From the NCBI RefSeq assembly GCF_002209555.1, contig NZ_NJIF01000001.1:124001-188000 (forward strand): DNA of 64,000 nucleotides, read 5' to 3'. Shown piece by piece: positions 18,763 through 27,869 of this stretch. Position numbers and translations under genes: made by a program. The DNA comes from Achromobacter insolitus (lineage in GTDB: Bacteria; Pseudomonadota; Gammaproteobacteria; Burkholderiales; Burkholderiaceae_B). The notes under the pieces are model-generated. The model ran no database searches and was not told where the DNA came from. It saw only the letters and a list, made by a program, of their open reading frames with translations. Within the stretch, counting starts at the first letter, position 1, and every line of letters starts with the position of its first letter.

Positions 18763-20469
18763 ATGCCGCTTCCGAAGTTGCCCACCCGTCCCGCAGCCAT
18801 CCTGACCTTCCCCTCGGGCGAATCCGCCCGGGCGCAGGCCCGCAGCCCCAAGACCGCCGCTGCGCGGTCCAATACCCAGACAGTCCTGGCCGAAGATGAC
18901 GAGGACGAGCTTCTCGTCCAGCCCGAACTCGAAGGCCTGGCAGCGCCGGCCCGCAAGGCGCAGATTCCCGCGCCTGCTCGCCAGGTGCCGCCACCGGCGC
19001 CCGCAGCCCCTGCCGCACGCGCCGAAACGCGCCGCGCCAAGCCCGCGCCCGCTCCAGCCAAGCGCGCCAAGGCCCGCGCCCAGAACGAACCGCGCAAGCT
19101 GTTCGTTCTGGACACCAATGTATTGCTGCACGACCCCAGCTCGCTGTTCCGCTTCGAAGAGCACGACATCTTCTTGCCGATGATGACGCTCGAAGAGCTG
19201 GATCACCAGAAAAAAGGCATGTCGGAAGTGGCGCGCAACGCGCGCCAGGTCAGCCGTTCCCTGGACGCGCTGGTGCAGGACGCGACCCAGCTCGATGAAG
19301 GGCTGGAACTGGCCAAGCTGGGTAACAAGGACGCCACCGGCCGCCTGATGTTCCAGACGACCGCCATCCACAGCACCCTGCCCTCCGACCTGCCCATGGG
19401 CAAGGCCGACAACCAGATCCTGGGCGTTGTCCGGGCGTTGCAGGAAAAGTACCCGCAACGGGATGTCGTGCTGGTGTCCAAGGACATCAACATGCGCCTG
19501 AAGGCGCGCGCGCTGGGCATGGCCGCGGAAGATTACTTCAACGACCATGTGCTGGAAGACTCGGACCTGATGTATTCGGGCGTGATGCAACTGCCCGAGG
19601 ACTTCTGGAACAAGCACGGCAAGGACGTCGAATCCTGGCAACAGGGCGGCACCACCTTCTACCGCATCCATGGCCCGCTCTGCTCGCAGTTCGTGGTCAA
19701 CCAGTTTGTCTACTTCGAAGGCCAGATGCCGCTGTACGCCCAGGTGCGCGAAGTCAGCGGCAAGATGGCGGTCCTGGCGACTCTGCGCGACTACACGCAC
19801 GGCAAGAACAACGTCTGGGGTATCACCGCGCGCAACCGCGAGCAGAACTTCGCCATGAACCTGCTGATGAACCCGGAATGCGATTTCGTTTCGCTGCTGG
19901 GCCAGGCGGGCACGGGCAAGACGCTGCTGGCGCTGGCCGCAGGCATCACGCAGGTGCTGGAGACCAAGCGCTACACCGAAATCATCATGACCCGCGTCAC
20001 GGTGCCGGTCGGCGAAGACATCGGTTTCCTGCCGGGTACCGAAGAAGAGAAGATGCTGCCGTGGATGGGCGCCCTGGAAGACAACCTGGACGTCCTGAAC
20101 ATGGGCGAAGGCGAAGGCAACGGCGACTGGGGGCGCGCCGCCACCATGGATCTGATCCGTTCACGGATCAAGGTGAAGTCCCTGAACTTCATGCGTGGCC
20201 GCACCTTCCTGAACAAGTACCTGATCATCGACGAAGCGCAGAACCTGACGCCCAAGCAGATGAAAACGCTGGTCACCCGCGCGGGCCCCGGCACCAAGGT
20301 GATCTGCCTGGGCAATATCGCCCAGATCGATACGCCCTACCTGACGGAAGGCAGTTCCGGCCTGACCTTCGTCGTCGACCGTTTCAAGGGCTGGCCGCAC
20401 TCGGGGCACGTCACCTTGCAACGCGGCGAACGTTCGCGCCTGGCCGACTACGCCGGAGATGTTCTGTAA
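18763..20469 (+). CDS. PhoH2-type protein (PIN domain fused to PhoH ATPase)
   Basis: 568-residue protein with an N-terminal Ala/Pro-rich linker (about 1-105), a PIN ribonuclease domain (KLFVLDTNVLLHDP... LEELDHQKK), and a C-terminal PhoH P-loop ATPase (LLGQAGTGKTLLALAAG, and the Walker B IIDEAQNLTP). PhoH2 proteins combine RNA unwinding and cleavage. The ATG at 18763 has GGAGAG at a good distance; a GTG nine bases earlier sits on the ribosome site and is less likely. It is followed by a terminator. Confidence 0.9.
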   Translation: MPLPKLPTRPAAILTFPSGESARAQARSPKTAAARSNTQTVLAEDDEDELLVQPELEGLAAPARKAQIPAPARQVPPPAPAAPAARAETRRAKPAPAPAKRAKARAQNEPRKLFVLDTNVLLHDPSSLFRFEEHDIFLPMMTLEELDHQKKGMSEVARNARQVSRSLDALVQDATQLDEGLELAKLGNKDATGRLMFQTTAIHSTLPSDLPMGKADNQILGVVRALQEKYPQRDVVLVSKDINMRLKARALGMAAEDYFNDHVLEDSDLMYSGVMQLPEDFWNKHGKDVESWQQGGTTFYRIHGPLCSQFVVNQFVYFEGQMPLYAQVREVSGKMAVLATLRDYTHGKNNVWGITARNREQNFAMNLLMNPECDFVSLLGQAGTGKTLLALAAGITQVLETKRYTEIIMTRVTVPVGEDIGFLPGTEEEKMLPWMGALEDNLDVLNMGEGEGNGDWGRAATMDLIRSRIKVKSLNFMRGRTFLNKYLIIDEAQNLTPKQMKTLVTRAGPGTKVICLGNIAQIDTPYLTEGSSGLTFVVDRFKGWPHSGHVTLQRGERSRLADYAGDVL

Positions 20470-20488
20470 CTCCTTGCCACCAAAGAGA

Positions 20489-20521
20489 AAAGCCCCTTGA
20501 TCGCTCAAGGGGCTTTTTTTT
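20489..20521 (+). terminator. Rho-independent terminator after the PhoH2 gene
   Basis: Stem AGCCCCTTGA / TCAAGGGGCT with a short GATCGC-type loop and a run of eight T residues. Confidence 0.9.
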
Positions 20522-20534
20522 GCCGGCGTGACGA

Positions 20535-20666
20535 CTATTTGTCAGCGGCGTTGGTAATGGCGTTGCCAGCCTTGGACATGTCCTTGCCCATGCCCGCGAC
20601 GGTATTGCAACCGGCGAGGACGAAGCCGAACACGACAAAGGCGGTCAGCACGATCTTGCTGCGCAT
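20535..20666 (-). CDS. Entericidin A/B-family lipoprotein, copy 1
   Basis: 43-residue ORF. The signal peptide ends in the lipobox LAGC; the mature peptide starts CNTVAGMGKDMSKAGNAITNAAD, the amphipathic helix typical of entericidins EcnA/EcnB. In E. coli these form an antidote/toxin lipoprotein pair. Here a second copy lies far away at 59568-59699 rather than in tandem. AGGAG-like GGAG lies upstream of the ATG. It is convergent with the PhoH2 gene. Confidence 0.85.
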   Translation of the reverse strand: MRSKIVLTAFVVFGFVLAGCNTVAGMGKDMSKAGNAITNAADK

Positions 20667-20707
20667 GCTGGCGCTCCTGAGGTGGTGAAACGAATCCGGG
20701 GCGTACT

Positions 20708-21403
20708 TTAGACGATCTGGACGCGAAGTTCACCCAGGCCTTCCACGCCGCCGGTGATCACATCCCCTTGCAGCACGGCGCCGACGCCTTCCGGCGTGCC
20801 AGTGAAGATGATGTCGCCGGGTTGCAGTTCGAACAGGCCGGACAGGTAGGAAATGCTCTCGGGTATGTTCCACAGCATCTGGGAGATGTCGCTGGACTGC
20901 TTGCGCTGACCATTGACGTCCAGCCAGATGGCGCCCTTTTCCAGGGTGCCGACCACGCTGCGCGGATGGATCGGGCCCAGCGGCGCGGACAGGTCGAACG
21001 CCTTGCCGATTTCCCAGGGACGGCCCTGCTTCTTCATTTCGCCTTGCAGGTCGCGGCGCGTCATGTCCAGGCCCAGCGCATAGCCCCACACGCAATCATT
21101 GGCCTGTTCCACCGGAATGTCGCGGCCGCCCTTGCCCAGTACCACGACCAATTCCATCTCGTAGTGCAGATTGGACGTCTTGGGCGGATACGGCATCTTG
21201 CCGGTTTCGCCGTCGGCCACGCTCAGGACGGCATCGGCGGGCTTGCAGAAGAAGAACGGATCCTCGCGGCCGGTGAAGCCCATTTCCTTGGCGTGTTCGG
21301 CGTAGTTGCGGCCGACGCAGTAGACGCGGCGCACCGGAAACAGCGCGGCGCTGCCGGCAACGGGAACCGCGACGGGCGGCTGGGGGGGCAATACGTAGTC
21401 CAT
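20708..21403 (-). CDS. Fumarylacetoacetate hydrolase-family protein
   Basis: 231-residue FAH-fold enzyme. Conserved features are VYCVGRNYAEHAKEMG, the metal-binding HYEMELVVVLGKGGRDI, GYALGLDMTRRDLQ, GKAFDLSAPLGPI, and IIFTGTPEGVGAV. The closest type is fumarylpyruvate or acylpyruvate hydrolase, splitting a 1,3-dicarbonyl acid late in aromatic or dicarbonyl breakdown. Its place in the catabolic arm with the Liv transporter supports that kind of role. The substrate cannot be fixed from sequence. Start chosen at MDYVLPPQ. Confidence 0.85.
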   Translation of the reverse strand: MDYVLPPQPPVAVPVAGSAALFPVRRVYCVGRNYAEHAKEMGFTGREDPFFFCKPADAVLSVADGETGKMPYPPKTSNLHYEMELVVVLGKGGRDIPVEQANDCVWGYALGLDMTRRDLQGEMKKQGRPWEIGKAFDLSAPLGPIHPRSVVGTLEKGAIWLDVNGQRKQSSDISQMLWNIPESISYLSGLFELQPGDIIFTGTPEGVGAVLQGDVITGGVEGLGELRVQIV

Positions 21404-21580
21404 GTTCAATCGACCTATGAAGAATACGTGGCCGGAATCCGGCAAAAGAAAATAGCCAGCCCCGCGAGGCACCCGCTACCGGAAGAGGCAGGAGGCGGCC
21501 TCCGTGGGAGGCGGACCAGACGGTGAAAAGTCATCCGCGAGTTTATCCCTTTCCGCGCGCGCAGGCGCGGCCGGGAACGT

Positions 21581-21883
21581 TCAGCTGAAAGTAGGAATTT
21601 CCCCGTCGTACACCACCAGGCGCTCGATGAAGCCAGCCATATACGTCTTCATTTCCTGATGCGCCGGCGACACCTGGTAGCGGTCGTGCGCGGGACCGTC
21701 CACGAACGCCGCCACCACCGCATGCGTCAGACCGTCCGAGCGGCTGGCGACGTTGGGCCGGAAGGCATATCCCACCACCCCATCGCATTCGGCCAGGATG
21801 CGCTGGCAATAGCCCTGCACGCGGTCATGGAAGCGCGCATCGGCGGCACCGGACAGTTGCAGCATTACGACATGCAAGAACAT
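21581..21883 (-). CDS. Stress-responsive Dabb-domain protein
   Basis: 100-residue alpha/beta-barrel (ferredoxin-like) dimer protein of the Dabb family: MFLHVVMLQLSG start, a central VVGYAFRPN, and HAVVAAFVDGPAHDRYQVSPAHQEM. In catabolic clusters such proteins often act as small isomerase-, cyclase- or monooxygenase-like enzymes. Its ATG overlaps the TGA of the transporter permease by one base, so it is translated as part of the same operon. Function is unknown. Confidence 0.8.
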   Translation of the reverse strand: MFLHVVMLQLSGAADARFHDRVQGYCQRILAECDGVVGYAFRPNVASRSDGLTHAVVAAFVDGPAHDRYQVSPAHQEMKTYMAGFIERLVVYDGEIPTFS

Positions 21884-23760
21884 CAGGATTCCTTTTTCGT
21901 GCGGGTAAGCGCCAGCCAGGCCCGCGAGACCAGTCCCATGATGCCGTCGCGGAACAAGAGGACGCAAAGTATGAAAATCGCGCCTTGGACGATAAGCACC
22001 CAGGAGCCCAGCGGCGCCAGATAGTTCTGCAACGAGACAAAGGTAAAGGCGCCGGCCAGGGGACCGAACACCGTCCCGATGCCGCCCAGGAGCGCCATCA
22101 GCACCACTTCGCCGTTGGCATGCCAATGCACGTCCGTCAGCGAAGCGACGCCAAACACCAATACCTTGAGGCCGCCGGCCAGCCCCGCCACCGAGGCCGA
22201 CAGCGTGAACGCCATGAGCTTGTAGCGCGAGGTGGAATAACCGAGCGAGCGCGCGCGTTGTTCGTTGTCGCGCACCGAGCGGATCACTTCGCCGAAAGGC
22301 GAATTCAGCACGCGTAGCACAAAGGCGTAGCCCAGCGCGAACACTGCCAAGGTGAAGTAATACATGGGCATCACGCCTTCCAGGTCGAAGATGCCGAACA
22401 GCTTGCCGCGCGGCACGCTCTGCAGGCCATCCTCTCCGCCTGTAAAGCCGCCCTGGACCGCAATGAAGTAGACCAGCTGCGATAGCGCCAACGTAATCAT
22501 CGCGAAGTAAATGCCTTGGCGGCGGATCGCGACCGCACCGAAGGCCAGGCCGAGCAGACCGCCTGTCAGCACGCCAGCCAGCAGGCCAAGTTCGGGAGTC
22601 GCGCTCAGAAGCTTCATCACGATACCCGTCGCGTAGGCCGCTGCACCGAAGAACGCGGCATGCCCGAACGACAGCAGCCCCACATAGCCCACCAGCAGAT
22701 TGAAGGCCGCCGCAAATAGCGCGAAGCACAGCACCTTCATCAGGAAGGTCGGGTAGATGAACCAGGGCGCAACCAGCGCAGCCACCGCCAGCACCGCCAT
22801 CGCGACGCGCATGCCGCGGCGGCTGAGTTGCACCGGCTCGCGGGTTGCCTCGGCAGCCAGCACGTTCTGCACCTGCAAAGGCTTGCCGAACAAGCCGGCG
22901 GGCTTGCACAGCAGCACCAGCACCATGATGATGAAGATCGCCAGATTGGCGGCTTCGGGGTAGAACACTTTGGTCAGGCCTTCGATGATGCCCAGTCCGA
23001 AGCCGCTGACGATCGCTCCCATGATGGAGCCCATGCCGCCGATCACCACTACCGCGAACACGACCACCACCAGGTTGGATCCCATCATCGGACTGACCTG
23101 GTAGATAGGCGCGGCGATTACGCCCGCCACCGAAGCCAGCGCCACGCCCAGCGCATAGGTCAGCGTGATGAGCAGAGGCACGTTGATGCCGAAGGAGCGC
23201 ACCACCGTCGGATTTTCGGTGGCCGCGCGCAGCATGGCGCCCACACGGGTCTTCTCGATCAACACCCAGACCGCCAGGCACAGCACCAGCGACACGGCCA
23301 CCGCCCAGCCGCGATACCAGGGCAGGAACATGAAACCCAGGTTGACGCCACCGGCCAGCGCCTTGGGTATCGTATAAGGCAAGCCCGACACGCCGTAAGC
23401 CTGCCGCAGGCCGCCTTCGATCAGCAACGCGATGCCGAAGGTGAGCAACAGCCCGTACAGGTGATCCATGCGGTAGGTGCGCGAGATCAGCAGGCGTTCG
23501 ACCACGATGGCGAACACGGCCATGATGAGCGGCACCAACACCAGCGCAGCCCAGTAATTCACGCCCAGATAGTTCAGCAGCATCCAGGCAAGGAACGCGC
23601 CCGCGGTGTATTGCGCGCCATGGGCGAAGTTGATGATGTTCAACAGGCCGAAGATCACCGCCAGCCCGATCGACAGCAGCGCATAGAACGATCCGTTGAT
23701 CAGGCCCAGCAGCAGCTGGCCGAATAGTGCCGTCGACGGCACGCCGAAAATTTCGAACAC
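21883..23760 (-). CDS. Fused LivH-LivM branched-chain-type ABC permease
   Basis: 625-residue inner-membrane permease that joins both permease subunits in one chain. Residues 1 to about 295 are LivH-like (GLINGSFYALLSIGLAVIFGLLNIINFAHG, AAPIYQVSPMMG). After a short basic linker, residues about 310-610 are LivM-like (FNLLVGYVGLLSFGHAAFFGAAAYATG, GLYFAMITLALSQ-like, LLGGIGTVFGPLAGA). GTG start with GGGAGA six bases ahead. livF ends 12 bp upstream and the Dabb gene overlaps the stop. Liv-type importers carry branched-chain amino acids but also many organic acids and amides. Confidence 0.92.
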   Translation of the reverse strand: MFEIFGVPSTALFGQLLLGLINGSFYALLSIGLAVIFGLLNIINFAHGAQYTAGAFLAWMLLNYLGVNYWAALVLVPLIMAVFAIVVERLLISRTYRMDHLYGLLLTFGIALLIEGGLRQAYGVSGLPYTIPKALAGGVNLGFMFLPWYRGWAVAVSLVLCLAVWVLIEKTRVGAMLRAATENPTVVRSFGINVPLLITLTYALGVALASVAGVIAAPIYQVSPMMGSNLVVVVFAVVVIGGMGSIMGAIVSGFGLGIIEGLTKVFYPEAANLAIFIIMVLVLLCKPAGLFGKPLQVQNVLAAEATREPVQLSRRGMRVAMAVLAVAALVAPWFIYPTFLMKVLCFALFAAAFNLLVGYVGLLSFGHAAFFGAAAYATGIVMKLLSATPELGLLAGVLTGGLLGLAFGAVAIRRQGIYFAMITLALSQLVYFIAVQGGFTGGEDGLQSVPRGKLFGIFDLEGVMPMYYFTLAVFALGYAFVLRVLNSPFGEVIRSVRDNEQRARSLGYSTSRYKLMAFTLSASVAGLAGGLKVLVFGVASLTDVHWHANGEVVLMALLGGIGTVFGPLAGAFTFVSLQNYLAPLGSWVLIVQGAIFILCVLLFRDGIMGLVSRAWLALTRTKKES

Positions 23761-23772
23761 GTGGATTCTCCC

Positions 23773-24465
23773 TCAGACACCCAGGCGGCGCTTGATCCGC
23801 TCGGGATCGTTGCGCGCTTCTTCCGCCGACAGCTGGTCAACCACGCAGCCGTGTTCCATGACGTAGTGGCGGTCGGCCACCTTGGTCGCGAAGCGGAAGT
23901 TCTGCTCGACCAGCACGATGGTGAAGCCCCGTTCCTTCAAGGTGCGGATGGCATGCCCGATCTGCTGCACGATGACGGGCGCCAGGCCCTCGGTGGGTTC
24001 GTCCAGCAGGATGAGCTGCGCGCCGGTGCGCAAAATGCGCGCGATCGCCAGCATCTGCTGTTCTCCCCCCGAGAGATTGCCGCCCGAACTGGCACTGCGT
24101 TCGCGCAGGTTGGGAAACAGCGTATAGATCTCGTCGAGCGACATGCCGCCGTCGGCCAGGCGCGGCGGCAGCATCAGGTTTTCGGTCACGTTGAGGCTGC
24201 GGAACACGGCCCGTTCTTCCGGGCAATACACGACGCCCAGCCGCGGAATGCGGTGCGGGGCCATGCCCACGGTTTCCTGGCCGTTCAGGCGGATGGAGCC
24301 GCGCCGCTTGTCCATGATGCCCATGATGGCGCGCAGCGTGGTCGTCTTGCCCGCCCCGTTGCGGCCCAGGATGGTGACCAGCTCACCGCGCTTCACTTCC
24401 ATGTCCACGCCATGCAGCACATGGGATTCGCCGTACCAGGCGTTGAGGTCCTTGATCGACAGCAT
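23773..24465 (-). CDS. livF: ABC transporter ATP-binding protein LivF
   Basis: 230-residue ATPase of a Liv-type importer. Walker A is GRNGAGKTTTLRAIMG, the signature is LSGGEQQMLAIARIL, and Walker B is LILLDEPTEGLAP. The start is an ATG one base after the livG stop, with GAGGAGG ahead, which indicates tight coupling. An open frame runs further upstream but only overlaps livG. Confidence 0.93.
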   Translation of the reverse strand: MLSIKDLNAWYGESHVLHGVDMEVKRGELVTILGRNGAGKTTTLRAIMGIMDKRRGSIRLNGQETVGMAPHRIPRLGVVYCPEERAVFRSLNVTENLMLPPRLADGGMSLDEIYTLFPNLRERSASSGGNLSGGEQQMLAIARILRTGAQLILLDEPTEGLAPVIVQQIGHAIRTLKERGFTIVLVEQNFRFATKVADRHYVMEHGCVVDQLSAEEARNDPERIKRRLGV

Positions 24466-24466
24466 C

Positions 24467-25228
24467 TCAGTGCGCCTCCTCGTCCGAACCCATGTATGCG
24501 GTGATGACGCGCTCATCGCTCGACACCGTGGCATAGTCGCCCTGGGCCAGCACCGCCCCGCGCGCGAGCACCGTGATGGTGTCGGACAGGTCCGCCACCA
24601 CCGACAGGTTGTGCTCGACCATCAGGATGCTGCGGTTGGCCGATGCGCGCCGGATCAGCGCGGCAATGCGGGTCACGTCTTCCTGGCCCAGTCCCGCCAT
24701 GGGCTCGTCCAGCAGCATGATCTCTGGCTCCAGCGCCAGGGTCATCGCGATCTCCAGCGCGCGCTTGCGCCCATAGGGCAAGAGTGCCGCGGTGGTGTGC
24801 GCCAGGCCGGTCAGGCCGACTGCATCCAGCAGTTCCATGGCGCGCCCGTTCAGGCGGTCGATGCTGCTGCGGCTGCGCCAGAAGCGCCATCCATCGCCGT
24901 GTTGGCGCATCAGCGCCACACGCATGTTCTGCAACGCCGTCAGTCCCAGGAACACGGCGGATATCTGGAACGAACGGACGATGCCCAGGCGCGCGATCTG
25001 CTCCGGCGCGAGCGCCGTGATGTCTCGGCCGCGATAGTGGATGACGCCTGCATCGGGCGTGAGGAACTTGGTCAGCAGATTGAAGCAGGTGGTTTTGCCT
25101 GCGCCATTGGGGCCGATCAAGGCATGGATGGAACCTTCGCGCAGAGACAGGGACACGCCGTCGACGGCGTTGAAGCCGCCGAACCGCTTGATCAGGCCCT
25201 GCGCGGACAGGACCGCTGGGGAGTTCAT
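24467..25228 (-). CDS. livG: ABC transporter ATP-binding protein LivG
   Basis: 253-residue ATPase partner of LivF. Walker A is GPNGAGKTTCFNLLTKFL, the signature region is the LivG-type LPYGRKRALEIAMTLAL, and Walker B is IMLLDEPMAGLG. ATG at 25228 with AGGAG ahead (MNSPAVLSAQGLIKRFGG). The gene starts 10 bp after the dehydrogenase stop, in one operon with livF and the fused permease. Confidence 0.93.
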   Translation of the reverse strand: MNSPAVLSAQGLIKRFGGFNAVDGVSLSLREGSIHALIGPNGAGKTTCFNLLTKFLTPDAGVIHYRGRDITALAPEQIARLGIVRSFQISAVFLGLTALQNMRVALMRQHGDGWRFWRSRSSIDRLNGRAMELLDAVGLTGLAHTTAALLPYGRKRALEIAMTLALEPEIMLLDEPMAGLGQEDVTRIAALIRRASANRSILMVEHNLSVVADLSDTITVLARGAVLAQGDYATVSSDERVITAYMGSDEEAH

Positions 25229-25238
25229 GGACGCGCTC

Positions 25239-26018
25239 CTACATGCGGGCCAACAGGCCGCCATCGATCGCCAGGACAAGTCCGTTGACGAACGACGCGC
25301 CCGGCGAGGCCAGATAGACCACCGCGGGCGCGATATCTTCCGGTGCGGCCCAGCGCCCGGCGGGCACCGCCGAGGCCAGGAAGGACTGGAACTGTGGATT
25401 GTCCTGCAGTCCCTGCGTGAAATCGGTGCGCACGAAACCAGGTGCCAATGCGTTGCAGGTGATGCCGCTGGCGCCGTACTCGACCGCCAGCGCGCGGGTG
25501 AACGCCGCAATCGCGCCCTTGGCGGTAGCGTAGGCCGCGATATTCGGCATGGTGGCCTGTCCCGCCACCGAAGACATCAGCACGATGCGGCCGAACCCAC
25601 GCTTGCCCATGCCGGGCAGCACGGCCCGCGCGCAATGGAAGGCTCCGTTGACGTGCACGTTCTGCAGCATCTGCCATTCGGCGGAACTCATCTCCACCAC
25701 GGGCTTGCGGTTCTGGTTGCCCGCGTTGCTGACCAGCACGTCGATCGCCAGCCCCGCGCCCTCCAATTGCGCAACGGCCTCGGACACGGCCTTCTCGTCG
25801 GCGACGTCGAATGGCGCCCCATGGGCCTTGATGCCTTCGGCCGCCAAGCGTTCGCATGCCGCGACGCAAGCCTCGGCCGACAGGTCATTGATTACCACCT
25901 GGGCGCCCGCCTGGCCCAGTGCCCGCGCGATCGCATAGCCCAGCCCCCTTGCAGCGCCAGTCACCAGCGCGACGCGCCCCGCCAGACCGAACGTGCGGTC
26001 CAGATAGTCGTGTTTCAA
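25239..26018 (-). CDS. SDR-family dehydrogenase, gluconate 5-dehydrogenase-like
   Basis: 259-residue short-chain dehydrogenase. The NAD(P) motif TGAARGLG, the NAG motif (VSNAGNQNR), catalytic Ser in LMSSVAG and the YATAK pair are all present. The general sequence (FGLAGRVALVTGAARGLGYAIARAL, and a VNGLVLAIDGGLLA end) resembles gluconate 5-dehydrogenase-type SDRs. Start is TTG with AAGGAG six bases ahead; no ATG is available nearby. First gene of the leftward catabolic arm. Substrate is unknown. Confidence 0.85.
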   Translation of the reverse strand: MKHDYLDRTFGLAGRVALVTGAARGLGYAIARALGQAGAQVVINDLSAEACVAACERLAAEGIKAHGAPFDVADEKAVSEAVAQLEGAGLAIDVLVSNAGNQNRKPVVEMSSAEWQMLQNVHVNGAFHCARAVLPGMGKRGFGRIVLMSSVAGQATMPNIAAYATAKGAIAAFTRALAVEYGASGITCNALAPGFVRTDFTQGLQDNPQFQSFLASAVPAGRWAAPEDIAPAVVYLASPGASFVNGLVLAIDGGLLARM

Positions 26019-26191
26019 GCTTGTCTCCTTGTTTTTTATGTGCCGGATTTCTTGGCCCGGCCTGTGTCGCTGCACGCTTCCGACTCGCGAAAACGTGATT
26101 GACATAAATCTCAATATACGCGACTATTTTTAAACACTCAATAACAAGATTTTTTCTTTATCTCTCATAAAGAGTTCTGGTAGGAGACACC
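26019..26191. promoter_or_regulatory. Divergent promoter region of the catabolic island
   Basis: 173 bp between the leftward SDR/liv arm and the rightward cupin/binding-protein arm. The right half is A/T-rich (26095-26165), with T runs and a small inverted repeat CTCTcataaAGAG near 26161-26173. The IclR regulator encoded at 28646 would be expected to bind here, but no operator can be assigned confidently. Confidence 0.5.
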
Positions 26192-26590
26192 ATGGCCCTA
26201 GAAACCCCCGGCTGCCCCGCAGCCAACGCATTGCCGCCCTTGGCATCGCGCTTCCTCAAGGTTGCCGATCTGCCGTGGAAGCCCACGCAAGTGGAAGGCA
26301 TCGAGATGAAGGTGCTGATGCAGGACAAGGAGACCGGACTCTTGACCGCCCTGTTCCGCTGGCAGCCCGGCACCGAACTGCCCTTGCATGAGCACGTAGA
26401 GGTCGAACAGACCTTTGTGCTGGAGGGTTCGATCGTCGACGCCGAGGGCGAAGTCTGCGCCGGCGACTACGTGTGGCGCCCGCGCGGCAACCGGCACGTG
26501 GCGCGGGCACCCAACGGCGCCCTGGTGCTCAGCTTTTTCCTGAAACCCAATATGTTCATCGACGCCTACGCCGGCCAGACGCTGGAATAG
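26192..26590 (+). CDS. Cupin-domain protein (ChrR-like cupin)
   Basis: 132-residue single-domain cupin. The metal motif is in LPLHEHVEVEQTFVLEGS, and the second cupin box in GDYVWRPRGNRHVARA. It resembles the ChrR-like cupins, some of which are small dioxygenases or dicarbonyl-cleaving enzymes. AGGAG lies ahead of the ATG. It heads the rightward arm with the transporter binding protein and an SDR; a role as a ring- or dicarbonyl-cleaving enzyme is inference only. Confidence 0.8.
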   Translation: MALETPGCPAANALPPLASRFLKVADLPWKPTQVEGIEMKVLMQDKETGLLTALFRWQPGTELPLHEHVEVEQTFVLEGSIVDAEGEVCAGDYVWRPRGNRHVARAPNGALVLSFFLKPNMFIDAYAGQTLE

Positions 26591-26657
26591 CCCACCCCGA
26601 TGCGACCGTCCGGCACAGGGCGGCGCACAAGAACGAAGCCCCCGAGGAGACATACCC

Positions 26658-27869
26658 ATGAAGACCCGTTTCAAAAACAGCCTGGCCGCCTGCGTGCTGG
26701 GCGCCCTGTCCGTGTCCGCCCAGGCGCAAGTGTCGGATGACGTCGTGAAGATCGGCGTGCTGGGCGACCAGTCCGGCATGATGGCCGACCTGTCCGGCAA
26801 GTTCGGCGTGGAAGCCGTGAAAATGGCCGTCGAGGATTTTGGCGGCACGGTGCTCGGCAAGCCCATCGAGGTGATCTCGGCCGACCACCAGAACAAGGTG
26901 GACATCGGCGTGGCGACCGCGCGCCGCTGGTACGAGAACGACAAGGTCGACCTGATCCTGGACGTGCCCAACTCCGCGATCGCGCTGGCCGTGCAGGACC
27001 TGACCCGCCAGATGAAGCGCGTGGTGATCTTCACCAGCGCGGGATCGGCCGACCTGACCGGCAAAGCCTGCTCGCCCAACGGCATGCACTGGACCTACGA
27101 CACCTACGCCTACGCTACCGGCGTGGCCAATGGCGTCATGGAAGACGGCGGCAAGAGCTGGTACTTCATCACCTCCGACTACGCTTTCGGCCATTCGCTG
27201 GAACGCGATGCCATGGCGGTGGTCAAGTCCAAGGGCGGACAGGTGGTCGGCAGCGTGCGCCACCCGATCGCAAGCGCGGACTTTTCCTCGTTCCTGCTGC
27301 AGGCGCAAGCTTCCAAGGCCCAGGTGATCGGCCTGGCCAACGGCAGCGGCGACACCATCAACAGCATCAAGCAGGCGTTCGAATTCGGCATCATGGGCAG
27401 CAAGCAACGGGTGGCCGCCCTCTTCATGAGCATCGTGGACGTGCGCAGCGTGGGGCTGGAATACGCACAAGGGTTGAACCTGGTCGAACCTTTCTATTGG
27501 GACCAGGACGACAAGGCGCGGCAATGGTCCGAACGCTATTTCAAGCGGACGGGCCGCATGCCGTCCATGGTCCAGGCCAGCAACTACAGCGCCGCCATGC
27601 ACTACCTGAATGCCGTCAAGGCTGCGGGTACCGACGCCTCCGAACCGGTGCTCAAGAAGATGCATGAAACGCCCATCAATGACTTCATGACCGAGAACGG
27701 CCGCATTCGCGAAGACGGTCGCATCATGCGCGACCTTTACCTGTTCCAGGTCAAGAAGCCGTCGGAATCCAAGCGCGATTGGGACTACTACAACCTGGTG
27801 CGCAAGATTCCCGCCGAACAGGCCTTCCGTCCGCTGAAGGACGGTGCGTGCCCGCTGGTGAAATCGTGA
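26658..27869 (+). CDS. LivK-type ABC transporter substrate-binding protein
   Basis: 403-residue periplasmic binding protein. The N-terminal signal peptide ends at about AQAQ (residue 24). The mature part begins VSDDVVKIGVLGDQSGMMADLSGKFG and has the two-lobe receptor fold (type 1 PBP, DHQNKVDIGVATARRWY, SNYSAAMHYLNAVK). It supplies ligand to the LivFGHM complex encoded on the divergent arm. AGGAG precedes the ATG. The stop overlaps the next SDR start by one base. Confidence 0.92.
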   Translation: MKTRFKNSLAACVLGALSVSAQAQVSDDVVKIGVLGDQSGMMADLSGKFGVEAVKMAVEDFGGTVLGKPIEVISADHQNKVDIGVATARRWYENDKVDLILDVPNSAIALAVQDLTRQMKRVVIFTSAGSADLTGKACSPNGMHWTYDTYAYATGVANGVMEDGGKSWYFITSDYAFGHSLERDAMAVVKSKGGQVVGSVRHPIASADFSSFLLQAQASKAQVIGLANGSGDTINSIKQAFEFGIMGSKQRVAALFMSIVDVRSVGLEYAQGLNLVEPFYWDQDDKARQWSERYFKRTGRMPSMVQASNYSAAMHYLNAVKAAGTDASEPVLKKMHETPINDFMTENGRIREDGRIMRDLYLFQVKKPSESKRDWDYYNLVRKIPAEQAFRPLKDGACPLVKS

